Shown here: in pieces, positions 23,943-32,251 of the stretch
Numbering within the stretch: position 1 is the first letter of the stretch
How the letters are laid out: the number at the start of each line of letters is the position of its first letter
Origin: Heyndrickxia coagulans 36D1
GTDB taxonomy: Bacteria; Bacillota; Bacilli; Bacillales; Bacillaceae_C
Direction: 5' to 3'
Assembly (NCBI RefSeq): GCF_000169195.2
Contig: NC_016023.1
Coordinates: 3,038,001-3,102,000 of the forward strand
Length of the DNA stretch: 64,000 nucleotides
Notes under the pieces: model-generated
The model's database searches: none
Seen by the model: only the letters and a program-made list of their open reading frames with translations
Told to the model about the DNA's origin: nothing
Made by a program: the position numbers and the translations under genes

Positions 23943-24893
23943 GTGGCAAATCCGGTAACTGAAATGTTGGGCATCAAATTTCCGGTTTTTCAAGGCGGGA
24001 TGGGAAATATCAGTGATCCTGCCCTTGCTGCAAGTGTTTCCAACGCCGGCGGGCTGGGAACGATTGGCGCCGGGACGCTGCCCGTAGCGGAAATCGAAAA
24101 AAGAATGGATAAAATGCGCAGCCTGGCCGCTTCCCCCTGCTGCGTCAATATTGCCATTTCGGTTCATCCAAACGCGGACGAAGTCATCCGGTTAGCCATT
24201 GAAAAAAAGATTCCAGTTGTTTCCCTATCTGCCGGCAACCCTTCGAAATATATCCCGGTTTTGCATCAAAACGGCATAAAAGTGATTTGTGTCTCCTCCA
24301 CTGTCCGCCAGGCGAAAAAAGCGGAAATAGCGGGGGCTGATATCCTTGTATGCGAAGGATACGAAGCAGCAGGAATCAATGCTGCCAATGAAAGCACGAC
24401 AATGGTGCTCGTTCCGCAGATTGTAAAAGCGGTCAACATTCCGGTTGTCGCAGCGGGAGGGATTGCGGACGGCAAAGGTTTGGCGGCGGCACTTTCGCTC
24501 GGGGCATACGGCGTGCAAATGGGGACGAGATTCATCGCAACAAAAGAAGCGCAGTTTCACCCTGTATATAAGAAGGCTGTAATGGAAGCAACAGATGAAG
24601 CGACGATGATCATCGGCAGACGATACCAAATGATGCGCAGAGTGTTCAAAAATGCGTACGCAGACTATCTCCGCGAACTGGAAGAAAGCGGCGCGGATCC
24701 GGACCGCTTTAAAGCGCTGACAAGCGAAGCCCATCATGAAAGGGGAGCGCTTCAAGGCGATATGGAGCACGGTTTTATAAACGGGGGCCAAATTTCCGGC
24801 CTTATTGAGGACTGCCCGTCTGTTGCCCAATTATTAGAAAAAATGGTAAAGGAAGCGCAGGCTGTGCTAACCAGGAGCATGGCACGGTTATAG
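23943..24893 (+). CDS. Nitronate monooxygenase / FabK-like FMN enzyme (YrpB type)
   Basis: A 316-residue TIM-barrel flavoprotein of the 2-nitropropane dioxygenase family. Visible landmarks: PVFQGGMGNISDPALAASVSNAGGLG at the start, the EGYEAAGIN segment, and VVAAGGIADGKGLAAALSLGAYGVQMGTRF, which holds the FMN phosphate. Members oxidise alkyl nitronates; the FabK-like relatives reduce enoyl-ACP, and the two are hard to separate by eye. GTG 23943 follows AAAGGAG. It ends the accessory block and lies 30 nt after paaX, so may be co-transcribed. No direct role in phenylacetate breakdown is established. Confidence 0.85.
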   Translation: MANPVTEMLGIKFPVFQGGMGNISDPALAASVSNAGGLGTIGAGTLPVAEIEKRMDKMRSLAASPCCVNIAISVHPNADEVIRLAIEKKIPVVSLSAGNPSKYIPVLHQNGIKVICVSSTVRQAKKAEIAGADILVCEGYEAAGINAANESTTMVLVPQIVKAVNIPVVAAGGIADGKGLAAALSLGAYGVQMGTRFIATKEAQFHPVYKKAVMEATDEATMIIGRRYQMMRRVFKNAYADYLRELEESGADPDRFKALTSEAHHERGALQGDMEHGFINGGQISGLIEDCPSVAQLLEKMVKEAQAVLTRSMARL

Positions 24894-25051
24894 TCCCGTA
24901 TGAACGCTTTGTTCTAATTCCTCTCCTTGTGCGCTAAAATAATAAAAAAGCATTTTTCATCTTTCGCTTAAGCAGGGCATCCTGCCAACATTCCGTATCT
25001 TTTCTGACCAACAAACCGAAACGCCCGATGCGAATCCAAGGGTGGGTTTCC

Positions 25052-25936
25052 ATGGAAATTGATGCGGTTTTTTCCGGTGGAGGCATAAAAGGCCTTGCGC
25101 TCATCGGGGCATTGGAAGTATTGGAAAAAAGGGGATTTACGTTTAAACGGCTGGCCGGCACAAGCGTCGGTTCCGTTTTTGCAGGGCTGTTGGCTGCAGG
25201 CTATACAAGCGGCGAAATGAAGCAAATGCTTGCGGAAACAGACGCGGCCGCGTTCCTTGACGAGCGGAAAACGCTGCTGCCGGTGCCGTTTGCGAAATGG
25301 CTGCTGCTGTATTGGCGGCTCGGGCTGTACAGGGGCGCCGCGTTTGAGGAATGGATCGGGGAAAAACTCGCCTCTAAAGGGGTGTACACGTTCAAAGATG
25401 TTCCAAAAGGCTCCCTTTATTTCACGGCATCCGATCTTACCCATAACCGGCTTGTTGTATTGCCTGATGACCTGGAGCGTTACGGGGTGCCATGGCAAAC
25501 CTTTCCGGTAGCAAAGGCCATCCGGATGAGCGCGAGCATCCCGTATTTTTTCGAACCGGTACGGCTGCGCTCGCTGGAAGGCACGAGCCTTATTGCAGAC
25601 GGTGGCGTTTTAAGCAATTTTCCGATGTGGCTGTTTGTCAAACCGGAAGAAAAAAAGGCGCGGCCGGTGCTTGGCATTACGCTAAGCTCGAAACAATCGG
25701 AAGAGCCAAATGCGGAGATAAAAAATGCGATCCAGCTGTTCGATGCCTTGTTCAAGACGATGAAAGACGCCCATGATGCCCGCTATATTTCAAGAAAACT
25801 GGAAAAGGACATTATTTTTATCGCTGCAGATGGCGTACCTGCCACAGATTTTCAGCTTTCCGCCGAACAAAAAGCAGCCTTAATCGAGGCGGGCCGGAAA
25901 AAAACAGAAACGTTTCTGAAAACGTGGTCCTATTAA
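25052..25936 (+). CDS. yqhO: Patatin-like phospholipase YqhO
   Basis: A 294-residue patatin-fold serine hydrolase. The oxyanion-hole GGGIKG, nucleophile elbow GTSVGS and catalytic Asp in DGG (LIADGGVLSNFP) are all present, giving a Ser-Asp dyad for acyl-ester hydrolysis, probably of phospholipids. No signal peptide; a hydrophobic patch around KWLLLYWRLGLY may touch membrane. ATG 25052 follows GGGTGGG; an upstream ATG at 25028 lacks a site. Position before yqhP-yqhQ matches B. subtilis yqhO. Confidence 0.9.
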   Translation: MEIDAVFSGGGIKGLALIGALEVLEKRGFTFKRLAGTSVGSVFAGLLAAGYTSGEMKQMLAETDAAAFLDERKTLLPVPFAKWLLLYWRLGLYRGAAFEEWIGEKLASKGVYTFKDVPKGSLYFTASDLTHNRLVVLPDDLERYGVPWQTFPVAKAIRMSASIPYFFEPVRLRSLEGTSLIADGGVLSNFPMWLFVKPEEKKARPVLGITLSSKQSEEPNAEIKNAIQLFDALFKTMKDAHDARYISRKLEKDIIFIAADGVPATDFQLSAEQKAALIEAGRKKTETFLKTWSY

Positions 25937-25942
25937 TTAAAA

Positions 25943-25978
25943 AAGAATCGAGCTTAGTAGACAGCTCGATTTTTCTTT
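25943..25978. terminator. Bidirectional terminator yqhO / yqhP
   Basis: AATCGAGC / GCTCGATT stem with a TTAGTAGACA loop and T-run; A-run upstream for the other strand. The stop codon of yqhP is inside this hairpin loop. Confidence 0.85.
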
Positions 25979-26319
25979 TTGCCCTTTTTGCCTTCAATCA
26001 CGGTTAACTGGACATTGGATTTTTTGCGCAGCGGCCGTTTTGAAAATTTAACCGTGTGGACAGTATGGACCTTCATATTCCGTTTTTTCATTCTTTTTCT
26101 GGATTTGCGGGCGGCTTTTAAAAATGCTTTTTGCTCCTGGTTGGAAACATTCGTGCTTCTCTTGAGCAAGAAACGCATGCCAGCCAAAAGCACTGCCGCA
26201 AAAATGAAGGCTATCAAAACCCTTTTTAAGAATACAACCGGCTCATGAAACAAAGAGGAACCCAGGCCAAGCAGGGCCAAAAGAAAAATGCCGGCGATGA
26301 TCCATTGACGCGTCTTCAA
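25954..26319 (-). CDS. yqhP: YqhP-like membrane protein (SA1362 family)
   Basis: A 121-residue protein with two membrane helices (about residues 3-20 and 28-48) and a very basic C-terminal tail (KAARKSRKRMKKR, GKKGKKKNRA). Unknown function. The open frame begins at ATG 26337, but its first codons read ATG AGG AGG TGG, which is itself a consensus ribosome-binding sequence; the natural start is therefore the TTG at 26319 (or 26322), 5-8 nt after AGGAGGTG. Family assignment follows the position between yqhO and yqhQ and the membrane/basic layout. Confidence 0.75.
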   Translation of the reverse strand: MKTRQWIIAGIFLLALLGLGSSLFHEPVVFLKRVLIAFIFAAVLLAGMRFLLKRSTNVSNQEQKAFLKAARKSRKRMKKRNMKVHTVHTVKFSKRPLRKKSNVQLTVIEGKKGKKKNRAVY

Positions 26320-26477
26320 CAAAAGCCACCTCCTCATGTTTTCCTAACCATTTTTTCCATCATTCTATCAGTTTATACGGTTCCGGCCGTTTTTATTTTG
26401 AGGTTGGTTCCCCGTCGCACAAACAAGCTTGTGATAGTAAATGTATTCCCATGCACTGGAAACTTCAAACGCCGTTT

Positions 26478-27401
26478 TTAACGGGCGGCAGAAGCTGGAT
26501 CACCCGATTCCAGTTCAAGCAGCGCCTGAAAGGAGGAAATCGCAACTTCAATTTGCTTGTCATCCGGCTCTTTTGTCGTTAACAGCTGCAGCCACAGGCC
26601 CGGATAGCCAAGATATTTCAAAACCGGAATATGGCGGACTTTATTGGTCAGCTGAAGGACTTCAAACGACGTGCCGAGCACAACTGGAATCAGCAAAATC
26701 CGGTCGGTGAGGCGAAGCCAGAGCGGATCTGTCGGGACAAGCGTATAAATCAGGACGCTCACAATCACGGTAAACAGAATAAAACTGCTGCCGCACCGGT
26801 AATGCAGCCTCGATTGTGAGCGGACGTTTTCAACGGTCAGGGCAAGCCCGTTTTCAAACGTATTGATGACTTTATGTTCAGCCCCGTGGTATTGGAATAC
26901 CCGCTTGATAAACGGCGTTAAAGAAATCAAATAAATATACGAAAGCACGAGCAGCAGCTTAAACGCGCCTTCAATGAGAATTTGCGCGGTATCCCCGGGA
27001 AAAAACGGCCTTGTCAGTTCTGCCAGAAAAACGGGAATCAGCGTCATGAAAAATTTGGCAAACAAAAAGGACAAGACGCCGGCAGCAGCCACGCCGAGCA
27101 CCACCGTTGTTTTTGCCGGGGCTGCTTCCTTCCGTTTTTCGTCTTCTTCCGGGTCAACATCATACCGCTCGCTTGCAAAATTCAAATGCTTTGCCCCGTT
27201 TGCGGATGATTCAATGATGGCAATGATCCCGCGCAAAAACGGGATTTTTTTTAATTTTTGAATGGACGGGCGCGTCTTTTTCGGCAGATAAAAGAAGTCG
27301 ATCCGGTTGTTTTTGCGGCGGATGGCAGTGACCGAATGCCGCTTTCCGCCGAACATGACCCCTTCCACGACTGCCTGGCCGCCATAAGCTGGTTTTGTCA
27401 A
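26478..27401 (-). CDS. yqhQ: YqhQ-like membrane protein (DUF1385)
   Basis: A 307-residue polytopic protein of the DUF1385 family. Conserved landmarks: AYGGQAVVEGVMFGGKRHS at the N-terminus, FQYHGAEHKVINTFE (probable metal-type His/Glu motif) and SRLHYRCGSSFIL. About four membrane segments. The frame opens at TTG 27416, but TTG GGG GAG AAG there is a ribosome-binding sequence; the TTG at 27401 (giving MTKPAYGGQ) is 6 nt after GGGGAG and fits homologs. Function unknown. Confidence 0.85.
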   Translation of the reverse strand: MTKPAYGGQAVVEGVMFGGKRHSVTAIRRKNNRIDFFYLPKKTRPSIQKLKKIPFLRGIIAIIESSANGAKHLNFASERYDVDPEEDEKRKEAAPAKTTVVLGVAAAGVLSFLFAKFFMTLIPVFLAELTRPFFPGDTAQILIEGAFKLLLVLSYIYLISLTPFIKRVFQYHGAEHKVINTFENGLALTVENVRSQSRLHYRCGSSFILFTVIVSVLIYTLVPTDPLWLRLTDRILLIPVVLGTSFEVLQLTNKVRHIPVLKYLGYPGLWLQLLTTKEPDDKQIEVAISSFQALLELESGDPASAAR

Positions 27402-27579
27402 TTTCTTCTCCCCCAAACCTAAACTTCGAATGTTTCTTTCCCGTTTAAAACGGAATGGATTTCCGAAACGTTACTTACGCTTATTTTACTAAATCATTTT
27501 AAATACGACTAGGGGAAAGACTTATGGGAAAGATAAGAAAGAAAAGATGCGCGCCGTCACATGTGAAGGGGTGGAAAAT

Positions 27580-28098
27580 ATGGAAAATAACAGTAAAGCA
27601 TTGAAAAACCAGGAGCATTCCATGACCTTTTTTCAAATGGTGCTTATGACCGGATTTGCGGGCGGGATCATTTGGAGCCTGGTTGCCTATTTATGCTTTT
27701 CTTTTCATTTTACGGCGATTGAACCGAATGTCCTGCTTGAACCATTTACGGTCGGATCCTGGCGCAAAATGTGGATCGGAAAAACCATTTCCATATTGGT
27801 ATACGGATTGTTTTCTACCGGCTGTGCCCTTGTCTATTATCTTTTCTTTAAAAAATTGAAATCGATGTGGGTGGGCGCGATCTACGGGCTTTGCCTGTGC
27901 GCGGTCGTCCTGATTGTGCTGAATCCGATTTTTCCCGGCATGAAGCCTTTTTTAAAACTCGATGCCAATACGATTATCACTTGCTGTTGCATTTACATTC
28001 TCTACGGTGTGTTTATCGGTTACTCGATTTCGTTTGAGTATGAAAGAAGCCGGGTTTTTAAGAGAAAACTGGAGAGGCAGTCGAACCCGCTCCCGTAA
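27580..28098 (+). CDS. yqhR: YqhR-like membrane protein
   Basis: A 172-residue integral membrane protein of unknown function with four predicted helices (about 22-42, 66-88, 96-117, 130-152). The motifs FTVGSWRKMWIGK and LNPIFPGMKPFLKLDANTIIT are conserved in Bacillus YqhR. ATG 27580 is preferred, with AAGGGGTGG 6 nt before it. Next to aroQ as in B. subtilis. No enzymatic motif is visible. Confidence 0.85.
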   Translation: MENNSKALKNQEHSMTFFQMVLMTGFAGGIIWSLVAYLCFSFHFTAIEPNVLLEPFTVGSWRKMWIGKTISILVYGLFSTGCALVYYLFFKKLKSMWVGAIYGLCLCAVVLIVLNPIFPGMKPFLKLDANTIITCCCIYILYGVFIGYSISFEYERSRVFKRKLERQSNPLP

Positions 28099-28229
28099 AT
28101 CGATCCGGGCGGGAAGAAGCGCGAGACCCGGATTCAGGGAGATGCATGCGACCGGAAAGTTAAAAAATAGAAATTTTCTTCAATTTGTGGTAAAATGGGC
28201 ACGTTAAATATGGGAAAAAGGTGCTTGAA

Positions 28230-28685
28230 ATGAAAAAATACCTCGTATTAAACGGCCCAAATCTGAATTTGCTCGGGCAAAGGGAACCCGGCATTTACGG
28301 GAAAGATTCGCTAAAAACCTTGATGGCGCACATGGAAGCGGCGGCCCGAAAGTACGGCGTTGCCATCGGTTTTTTCCAATCCAACCATGAAGGCGCCCTG
28401 ATTGACAAGCTCCATGCTGCCGGGGATGAAGGCTTTGCCGGGATTATTTTCAATCCAGGCGCGTTCACGCATTACAGCTATGCTTTGCGGGACGCGATCA
28501 GTGCCATCCGTCTACCGGTGATTGAAGTACATATTTCGAATATCCATGCTCGCGAGGAATTCCGCCACCATTCTGTAACGGCGGCTGTTGCGCGCGGGCA
28601 AATTGCGGGCCTTGGGCTGTACGGCTATGAGCTTGCCCTCATGGCTTTGCTTGAGGCAGAAAAGGGAGAGGAAGAAAGATGTTAA
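28230..28685 (+). CDS. aroQ: 3-dehydroquinate dehydratase, type II
   Basis: A 151-residue type II dehydroquinase (dodecameric in the family) making 3-dehydroshikimate in the chorismate pathway. NGPNLNLLGQREPGIYG at the N-terminus, FQSNHEGALID, NPGAFTHYSYALRDA, and HISNIHAREEFRHHS include the catalytic Tyr, Arg and His residues. ATG 28230 follows AAAAAGG by 9 nt. Overlaps the peptidase gene by 7 nt. With aroK at 6.2 kb this is the second shikimate-pathway gene in the window. Confidence 0.95.
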   Translation: MKKYLVLNGPNLNLLGQREPGIYGKDSLKTLMAHMEAAARKYGVAIGFFQSNHEGALIDKLHAAGDEGFAGIIFNPGAFTHYSYALRDAISAIRLPVIEVHISNIHAREEFRHHSVTAAVARGQIAGLGLYGYELALMALLEAEKGEEERC

Positions 28686-29740
28686 AACTGGAGAAATTAA
28701 GAGAAACATTTCCGCAGGCCGCTATTGACGGCTTGCTCATTACAAGTCCGTATAACCGCCGCTATATGTCCAATTTTACGGGAACGACCGGGATTGTCCT
28801 TATATCCGGGGAAGCGGCAAAATTTATTACGGATTTCCGTTATGTCGAGCAGGCATCAAAAGAGTGCGAAGGCTACGAGATCGTCCAGCATCAGGGACCG
28901 GTGGAACAGGAAGTGGCCAAACAGGTAGAAGCAATGGGAATCAAACGGCTTGGGTTTGAGCAGGACCATATGAGCTATGCGCTTTTTAAAACGTATGAAG
29001 GGCTACTCGATGCAGAACTGGTCCCGGTTTCCGGACTTGTTGAAAATTTGCGCTTGATCAAAACAGATGCGGAAATTAAGATATTAAAAGAAGCTGCGGA
29101 TATTGCAGATGCTGCTTTTAAACATATCCTTGACTTCTTAAAACCGGGCGTCACGGAATTGGAAGTTTCCAATGAACTCGAATTTTTCATGAGGAAATGC
29201 GGCGCGACCGCTTCTTCATTTGATACCATCGTCGCATCCGGCCTCCGCTCTGCCATGCCGCACGGGGTGGCGACGGACAAAGTGATCGAAAAAGGCGATT
29301 TGGTCACGATGGATTACGGTGCGCTCTATAAAGGCTATTGTTCGGATATAACAAGGACGGTTGCCGTCGGGGAGCCTTCCGAGCAATTGAAGGAAATTTA
29401 CAATATTGTGCTGGAATCGCAGCTGCTTGCCGTCGAAAACATTAAACCGGGCATGTCCGGTGTTGAAGCAGACGCCATTTCCCGCGATTATATTGCCCAG
29501 AAAGGTTATGGTGAAGCGTTCGGCCACTCCCTCGGGCACGGGATCGGCCTTGAAATCCACGAAGGCCCGAATCTTTCCATGCGCTCGGCTTATACTTTGG
29601 AACCGGGCATGGTTGTCACCATCGAACCGGGTATTTATGTGCCGGGTGTCGGCGGCGTCCGGATTGAAGACGATACGGTGATGACCGAAAATTCGAATGA
29701 ATTGCTGACGCATTCCGCAAAAGAACTGATTATATTATAA
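28679..29740 (+). CDS. yqhT: Xaa-Pro aminopeptidase-like M24 peptidase (YqhT)
   Basis: A 353-residue creatinase/prolidase-fold metallopeptidase that removes or cleaves residues linked to proline. The N-terminal non-catalytic domain (residues 1-130) precedes the pita-bread domain, whose five metal ligands are visible: Asp in MDYGALYKG, Asp in YCSDITRT, His in GHSLGHGIGLEIHE, Glu in TIEPGIYV and Glu in GVRIEDDT. ATG 28679 overlaps aroQ. efp, the translation factor that relieves stalling at polyproline, follows 50 nt later, a conserved and functionally suggestive pairing. Confidence 0.92.
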   Translation: MLKLEKLRETFPQAAIDGLLITSPYNRRYMSNFTGTTGIVLISGEAAKFITDFRYVEQASKECEGYEIVQHQGPVEQEVAKQVEAMGIKRLGFEQDHMSYALFKTYEGLLDAELVPVSGLVENLRLIKTDAEIKILKEAADIADAAFKHILDFLKPGVTELEVSNELEFFMRKCGATASSFDTIVASGLRSAMPHGVATDKVIEKGDLVTMDYGALYKGYCSDITRTVAVGEPSEQLKEIYNIVLESQLLAVENIKPGMSGVEADAISRDYIAQKGYGEAFGHSLGHGIGLEIHEGPNLSMRSAYTLEPGMVVTIEPGIYVPGVGGVRIEDDTVMTENSNELLTHSAKELIIL

Positions 29741-29789
29741 TAGTTACAGCCCTTAACAGGGGATCGAATGAACATGTAGGAGGAAAAAT

Positions 29790-30347
29790 ATGATTTCAGT
29801 AAACGATTTTCGCACCGGCTTAACGATTGAAGTGGACAACGGCATCTGGCGCGTCCTCGATTTCCAGCATGTTAAACCGGGAAAGGGCGCCGCTTTTGTG
29901 CGCTCGAAGCTTCGCAATTTGCGTACCGGCGCCATCCAGGAAAAAACGTTCCGTGCCGGCGAAAAAGTCGAAAGGGCACAGATCGACAACCGGAGAATGC
30001 AGTATTTATATGCAAACGGCGACCAGCACGTATTTATGGATACGGAAACGTATGAACAAATCGAGCTGAGCAGCGCCCAAATTAAAGACGAGCTGCAATA
30101 CTTGCTGGAAAACATGGAAGTGCAAATGATCATGTACCAAGGAGAAACGCTCGGCATTGAACTCCCGAATACGGTCACGCTGACAGTTACCCATACGGAA
30201 CCGGGGGTAAAGGGCGATACGGCAACAGGCGGGTCCAAACCGGCCACGCTTGAAACCGGCCTGACGGTACAAGTGCCTTTCTTTGTAAATGAAGGCGATA
30301 AATTGATCATCAATACAACGGACGGTTCATACGTGTCCCGTGCCTGA
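29790..30347 (+). CDS. efp: Translation elongation factor P
   Basis: A 185-residue EF-P, which binds between the P and E sites of the ribosome and speeds peptide bonds at polyproline runs. Three beta-barrel domains are recognisable, with the modification loop [16 protein letters not shown]; the lysine at the tip (PGKG) is the residue modified in other EF-Ps. TAGGAGG precedes the ATG. A strong terminator follows, closing the aroQ-yqhT-efp unit. B. subtilis has yqhV after efp; no such gene is present here. Confidence 0.97.
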   Translation: MISVNDFRTGLTIEVDNGIWRVLDFQHVKPGKGAAFVRSKLRNLRTGAIQEKTFRAGEKVERAQIDNRRMQYLYANGDQHVFMDTETYEQIELSSAQIKDELQYLLENMEVQMIMYQGETLGIELPNTVTLTVTHTEPGVKGDTATGGSKPATLETGLTVQVPFFVNEGDKLIINTTDGSYVSRA

Positions 30348-30354
30348 TTGCTTT

Positions 30355-30393
30355 GAAAAAAGCTTGGCGTCCCAAACGGCGTCAAGCTTTTTT
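30355..30393 (+). terminator. Terminator of efp
   Basis: AAAAAAGCTTG / CAAGCTTTTTT extended stem with a CCAAAC loop, then T-rich sequence. Confidence 0.9.
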
Positions 30394-30480
30394 GCTTTTC
30401 CGGCAAGATAGGAAAAAAATAAGTTTACATAATCATATTATAAACAACTTAAACTTTCAGAGCCTGCCACTGCTTCCTTG

Positions 30481-30509
30481 TCATAGTTTTCAAACCCGGC
30501 GAATAGATT
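30481..30509 (+). promoter_or_regulatory. Possible sigma-E promoter of spoIIIA operon
   Basis: TCATAGTT (30481-30488) and GAATAGATT (30501-30509) are spaced about 12 nt and loosely resemble the sigma-E elements (ATATT and CATACAHT). The spoIIIA operon is sigma-E controlled in B. subtilis, so a mother-cell promoter is expected in this 70-nt region; the match itself is weak. Confidence 0.35.
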
Positions 30510-30556
30510 GTACTATCCATGAACCAAACTGTATGTTTTGAAAGCAGGGATGAAGA

Positions 30557-31483
30557 ATGGAAGATTTGCTGGGCATTTTGCCGAAATCCTTATCCAACCA
30601 GCTGGAAAAGTTGGGGGATATACTCGAAGATGTGGAAGAAATCCGCATCCGCGTAAACCGCCCGCTTGAAATTACTTCAAAAGGAATCCCGTATTTTTTG
30701 CGCTACATGCCAACGGAGAGCGATGCCGAGCAGCTGATCAGCCGGCTTGCGAATTTCTCCTTTTACGCCCTTGAAGAAGAGCTGAAAAAGGGATATGTCA
30801 CGATCAGCGGCGGGCACCGTGTCGGATTCGCGGGGAAAGTCATTCTTGAAAATGGACAAGTAAAGGCGATCCGCTATTTTTCATCTTTTAATATCCGGAT
30901 TGCCCGGGAAAAAATCGGGACTGCAGATCCTTATCTTTCTGCCCTTCACAACGGGCACTGGTTGTCCGCGATGATCATCGGGGCGCCCCAGACCGGGAAA
31001 ACGACATTTTTAAGGGATATCGCACGGCTGATTTCAACCGGCATCCCGGAACGCGGCATTTCGCCCGCCAAAGTGGGAATTGTCGACGAACGGTCTGAAA
31101 TTGCCGGCTGCGTCCACGGCATCCCGCAACTCCATTTCGGGCCAAGGGTCGATGTGCTGGATGCCTGCCCGAAAGCGGAAGGGATGATGATGCTGATCCG
31201 GTCGATGAGCCCGGATGTCATCATCGTGGATGAGATCGGCCGCGAAGAAGATGCGGCGGCAATTATGGAGGCGGTAAATGCGGGCATTTCGCTCGTCATG
31301 ACAACGCACGGGGAAAACTTCCGGGATATAAATAAGCGCCCGATTTTAAAGAAAATCCTCGAATCGTATGCGTTTGACCGTTTTCTCGAACTGTCGCGGG
31401 GGAGCCGGCCGGGAAGGGTAACAGCAGTCCGGGATGCGGAAGGGAACATCATTCGTACCGGTGAAGGTGTTTCCCGTGCTTAA
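30557..31483 (+). CDS. spoIIIAA: Stage III sporulation ATPase SpoIIIAA
   Basis: A 308-residue secretion-type ATPase of the mother cell, energising the SpoIIIA-SpoIIQ channel across the engulfed forespore membranes. Walker A is GAPQTGKTTFLRD, Walker B DVIIVDEIGRE, with SLVMTTHGE and a C-terminal FDRFLELSRGSRPGRV. Related to GspE/VirB11-type ATPases. First of eight genes; the next start lies inside its 3' end. Confidence 0.96.
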   Translation: MEDLLGILPKSLSNQLEKLGDILEDVEEIRIRVNRPLEITSKGIPYFLRYMPTESDAEQLISRLANFSFYALEEELKKGYVTISGGHRVGFAGKVILENGQVKAIRYFSSFNIRIAREKIGTADPYLSALHNGHWLSAMIIGAPQTGKTTFLRDIARLISTGIPERGISPAKVGIVDERSEIAGCVHGIPQLHFGPRVDVLDACPKAEGMMMLIRSMSPDVIIVDEIGREEDAAAIMEAVNAGISLVMTTHGENFRDINKRPILKKILESYAFDRFLELSRGSRPGRVTAVRDAEGNIIRTGEGVSRA

Positions 31484-31991
31484 ACTTTTTGGAGCAGCAC
31501 TGATTGTGTTCGCCACCAGTTTCATCGGCTTTGAGGCAGCGAAACGGTTAAGCGAACGCCCCCGCCAGCTAAGAATTTTTCAAAGCGCGCTTCAAGCACT
31601 GGAGGTGGAAATCATGTACGGGCATACCCCGCTGCATGAAGCGGCAAGAAAACTGTCAGACCAGCTTCCGGATCCGGCTGCCGCCTTCTTCCGTTCCTTT
31701 GCCGGCCAGTTGACAACATTGGAAACAACGGTAAAAGAAGCATGGGAAAAAAGCCTTGACGGGATTTGGGAACTGACGGCCCTGAAAGAAAATGAGTATG
31801 AAGTATTGCGGCAACTCGGGGAAAACCTGGGCAAACATGACCGCTATACCGAGCAAAAGCAGCTGCTCCTGGCCCTTTCGCATTTGGAACGGGAAGAAAA
31901 AGAAGCGCACGAAAGGCAGCTCCGCTATGAAAAAATGGCAAAAAGCCTTGGCGTCCTCACGGGTTTACTGATCGCTATTTTACTGATCTGA
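31476..31991 (+). CDS. spoIIIAB: Stage III sporulation protein SpoIIIAB
   Basis: A 171-residue membrane-anchored protein with N- and C-terminal hydrophobic helices (3-20 and 154-171) around a helical domain related to GspF-type proteins. ERPRQLRIFQSALQALEVEIMYGHTPLHEAA is strongly conserved. GTG 31476, 6 nt after AAGGTG and 8 nt inside spoIIIAA, gives the family start MLKLFGA; the longer frame to 31434 is rejected. Confidence 0.94.
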   Translation: MLKLFGAALIVFATSFIGFEAAKRLSERPRQLRIFQSALQALEVEIMYGHTPLHEAARKLSDQLPDPAAAFFRSFAGQLTTLETTVKEAWEKSLDGIWELTALKENEYEVLRQLGENLGKHDRYTEQKQLLLALSHLEREEKEAHERQLRYEKMAKSLGVLTGLLIAILLI

Positions 31992-32022
31992 GAGATGCAC
32001 GGATCATATTGGGGGAAAAGCA

Positions 32023-32226
32023 ATGGGCATTGATGTGGATATCATTTTTAAAATTGCCGGGGTCGGGATTGTCGTCGCATTTCTCCACACGATTCTTGAC
32101 CAGGTTGGCAAAAAAGAATATGCGCAATGGGTTACGCTTCTCGGTTTTCTTTACATTTTGTTTTTAGTGGCATCCATCGTAGGGGATTTGTTTTCCAAAA
32201 TCAAAACGGTCTTTCTTTTTCAGTAA
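32023..32226 (+). CDS. spoIIIAC: Stage III sporulation protein SpoIIIAC
   Basis: A 67-residue protein with two membrane helices (10-27 and 38-60), matching SpoIIIAC: IFKIAGVGIVVAFLHTILDQVGKKEYAQWVTL. It and SpoIIIAD are short membrane parts of the SpoIIIA channel. GGGGGAAAAGC precedes the ATG. Confidence 0.95.
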   Translation: MGIDVDIIFKIAGVGIVVAFLHTILDQVGKKEYAQWVTLLGFLYILFLVASIVGDLFSKIKTVFLFQ

Positions 32227-32251
32227 GCCGGGAAAAAAGGGGGGATTTCCC

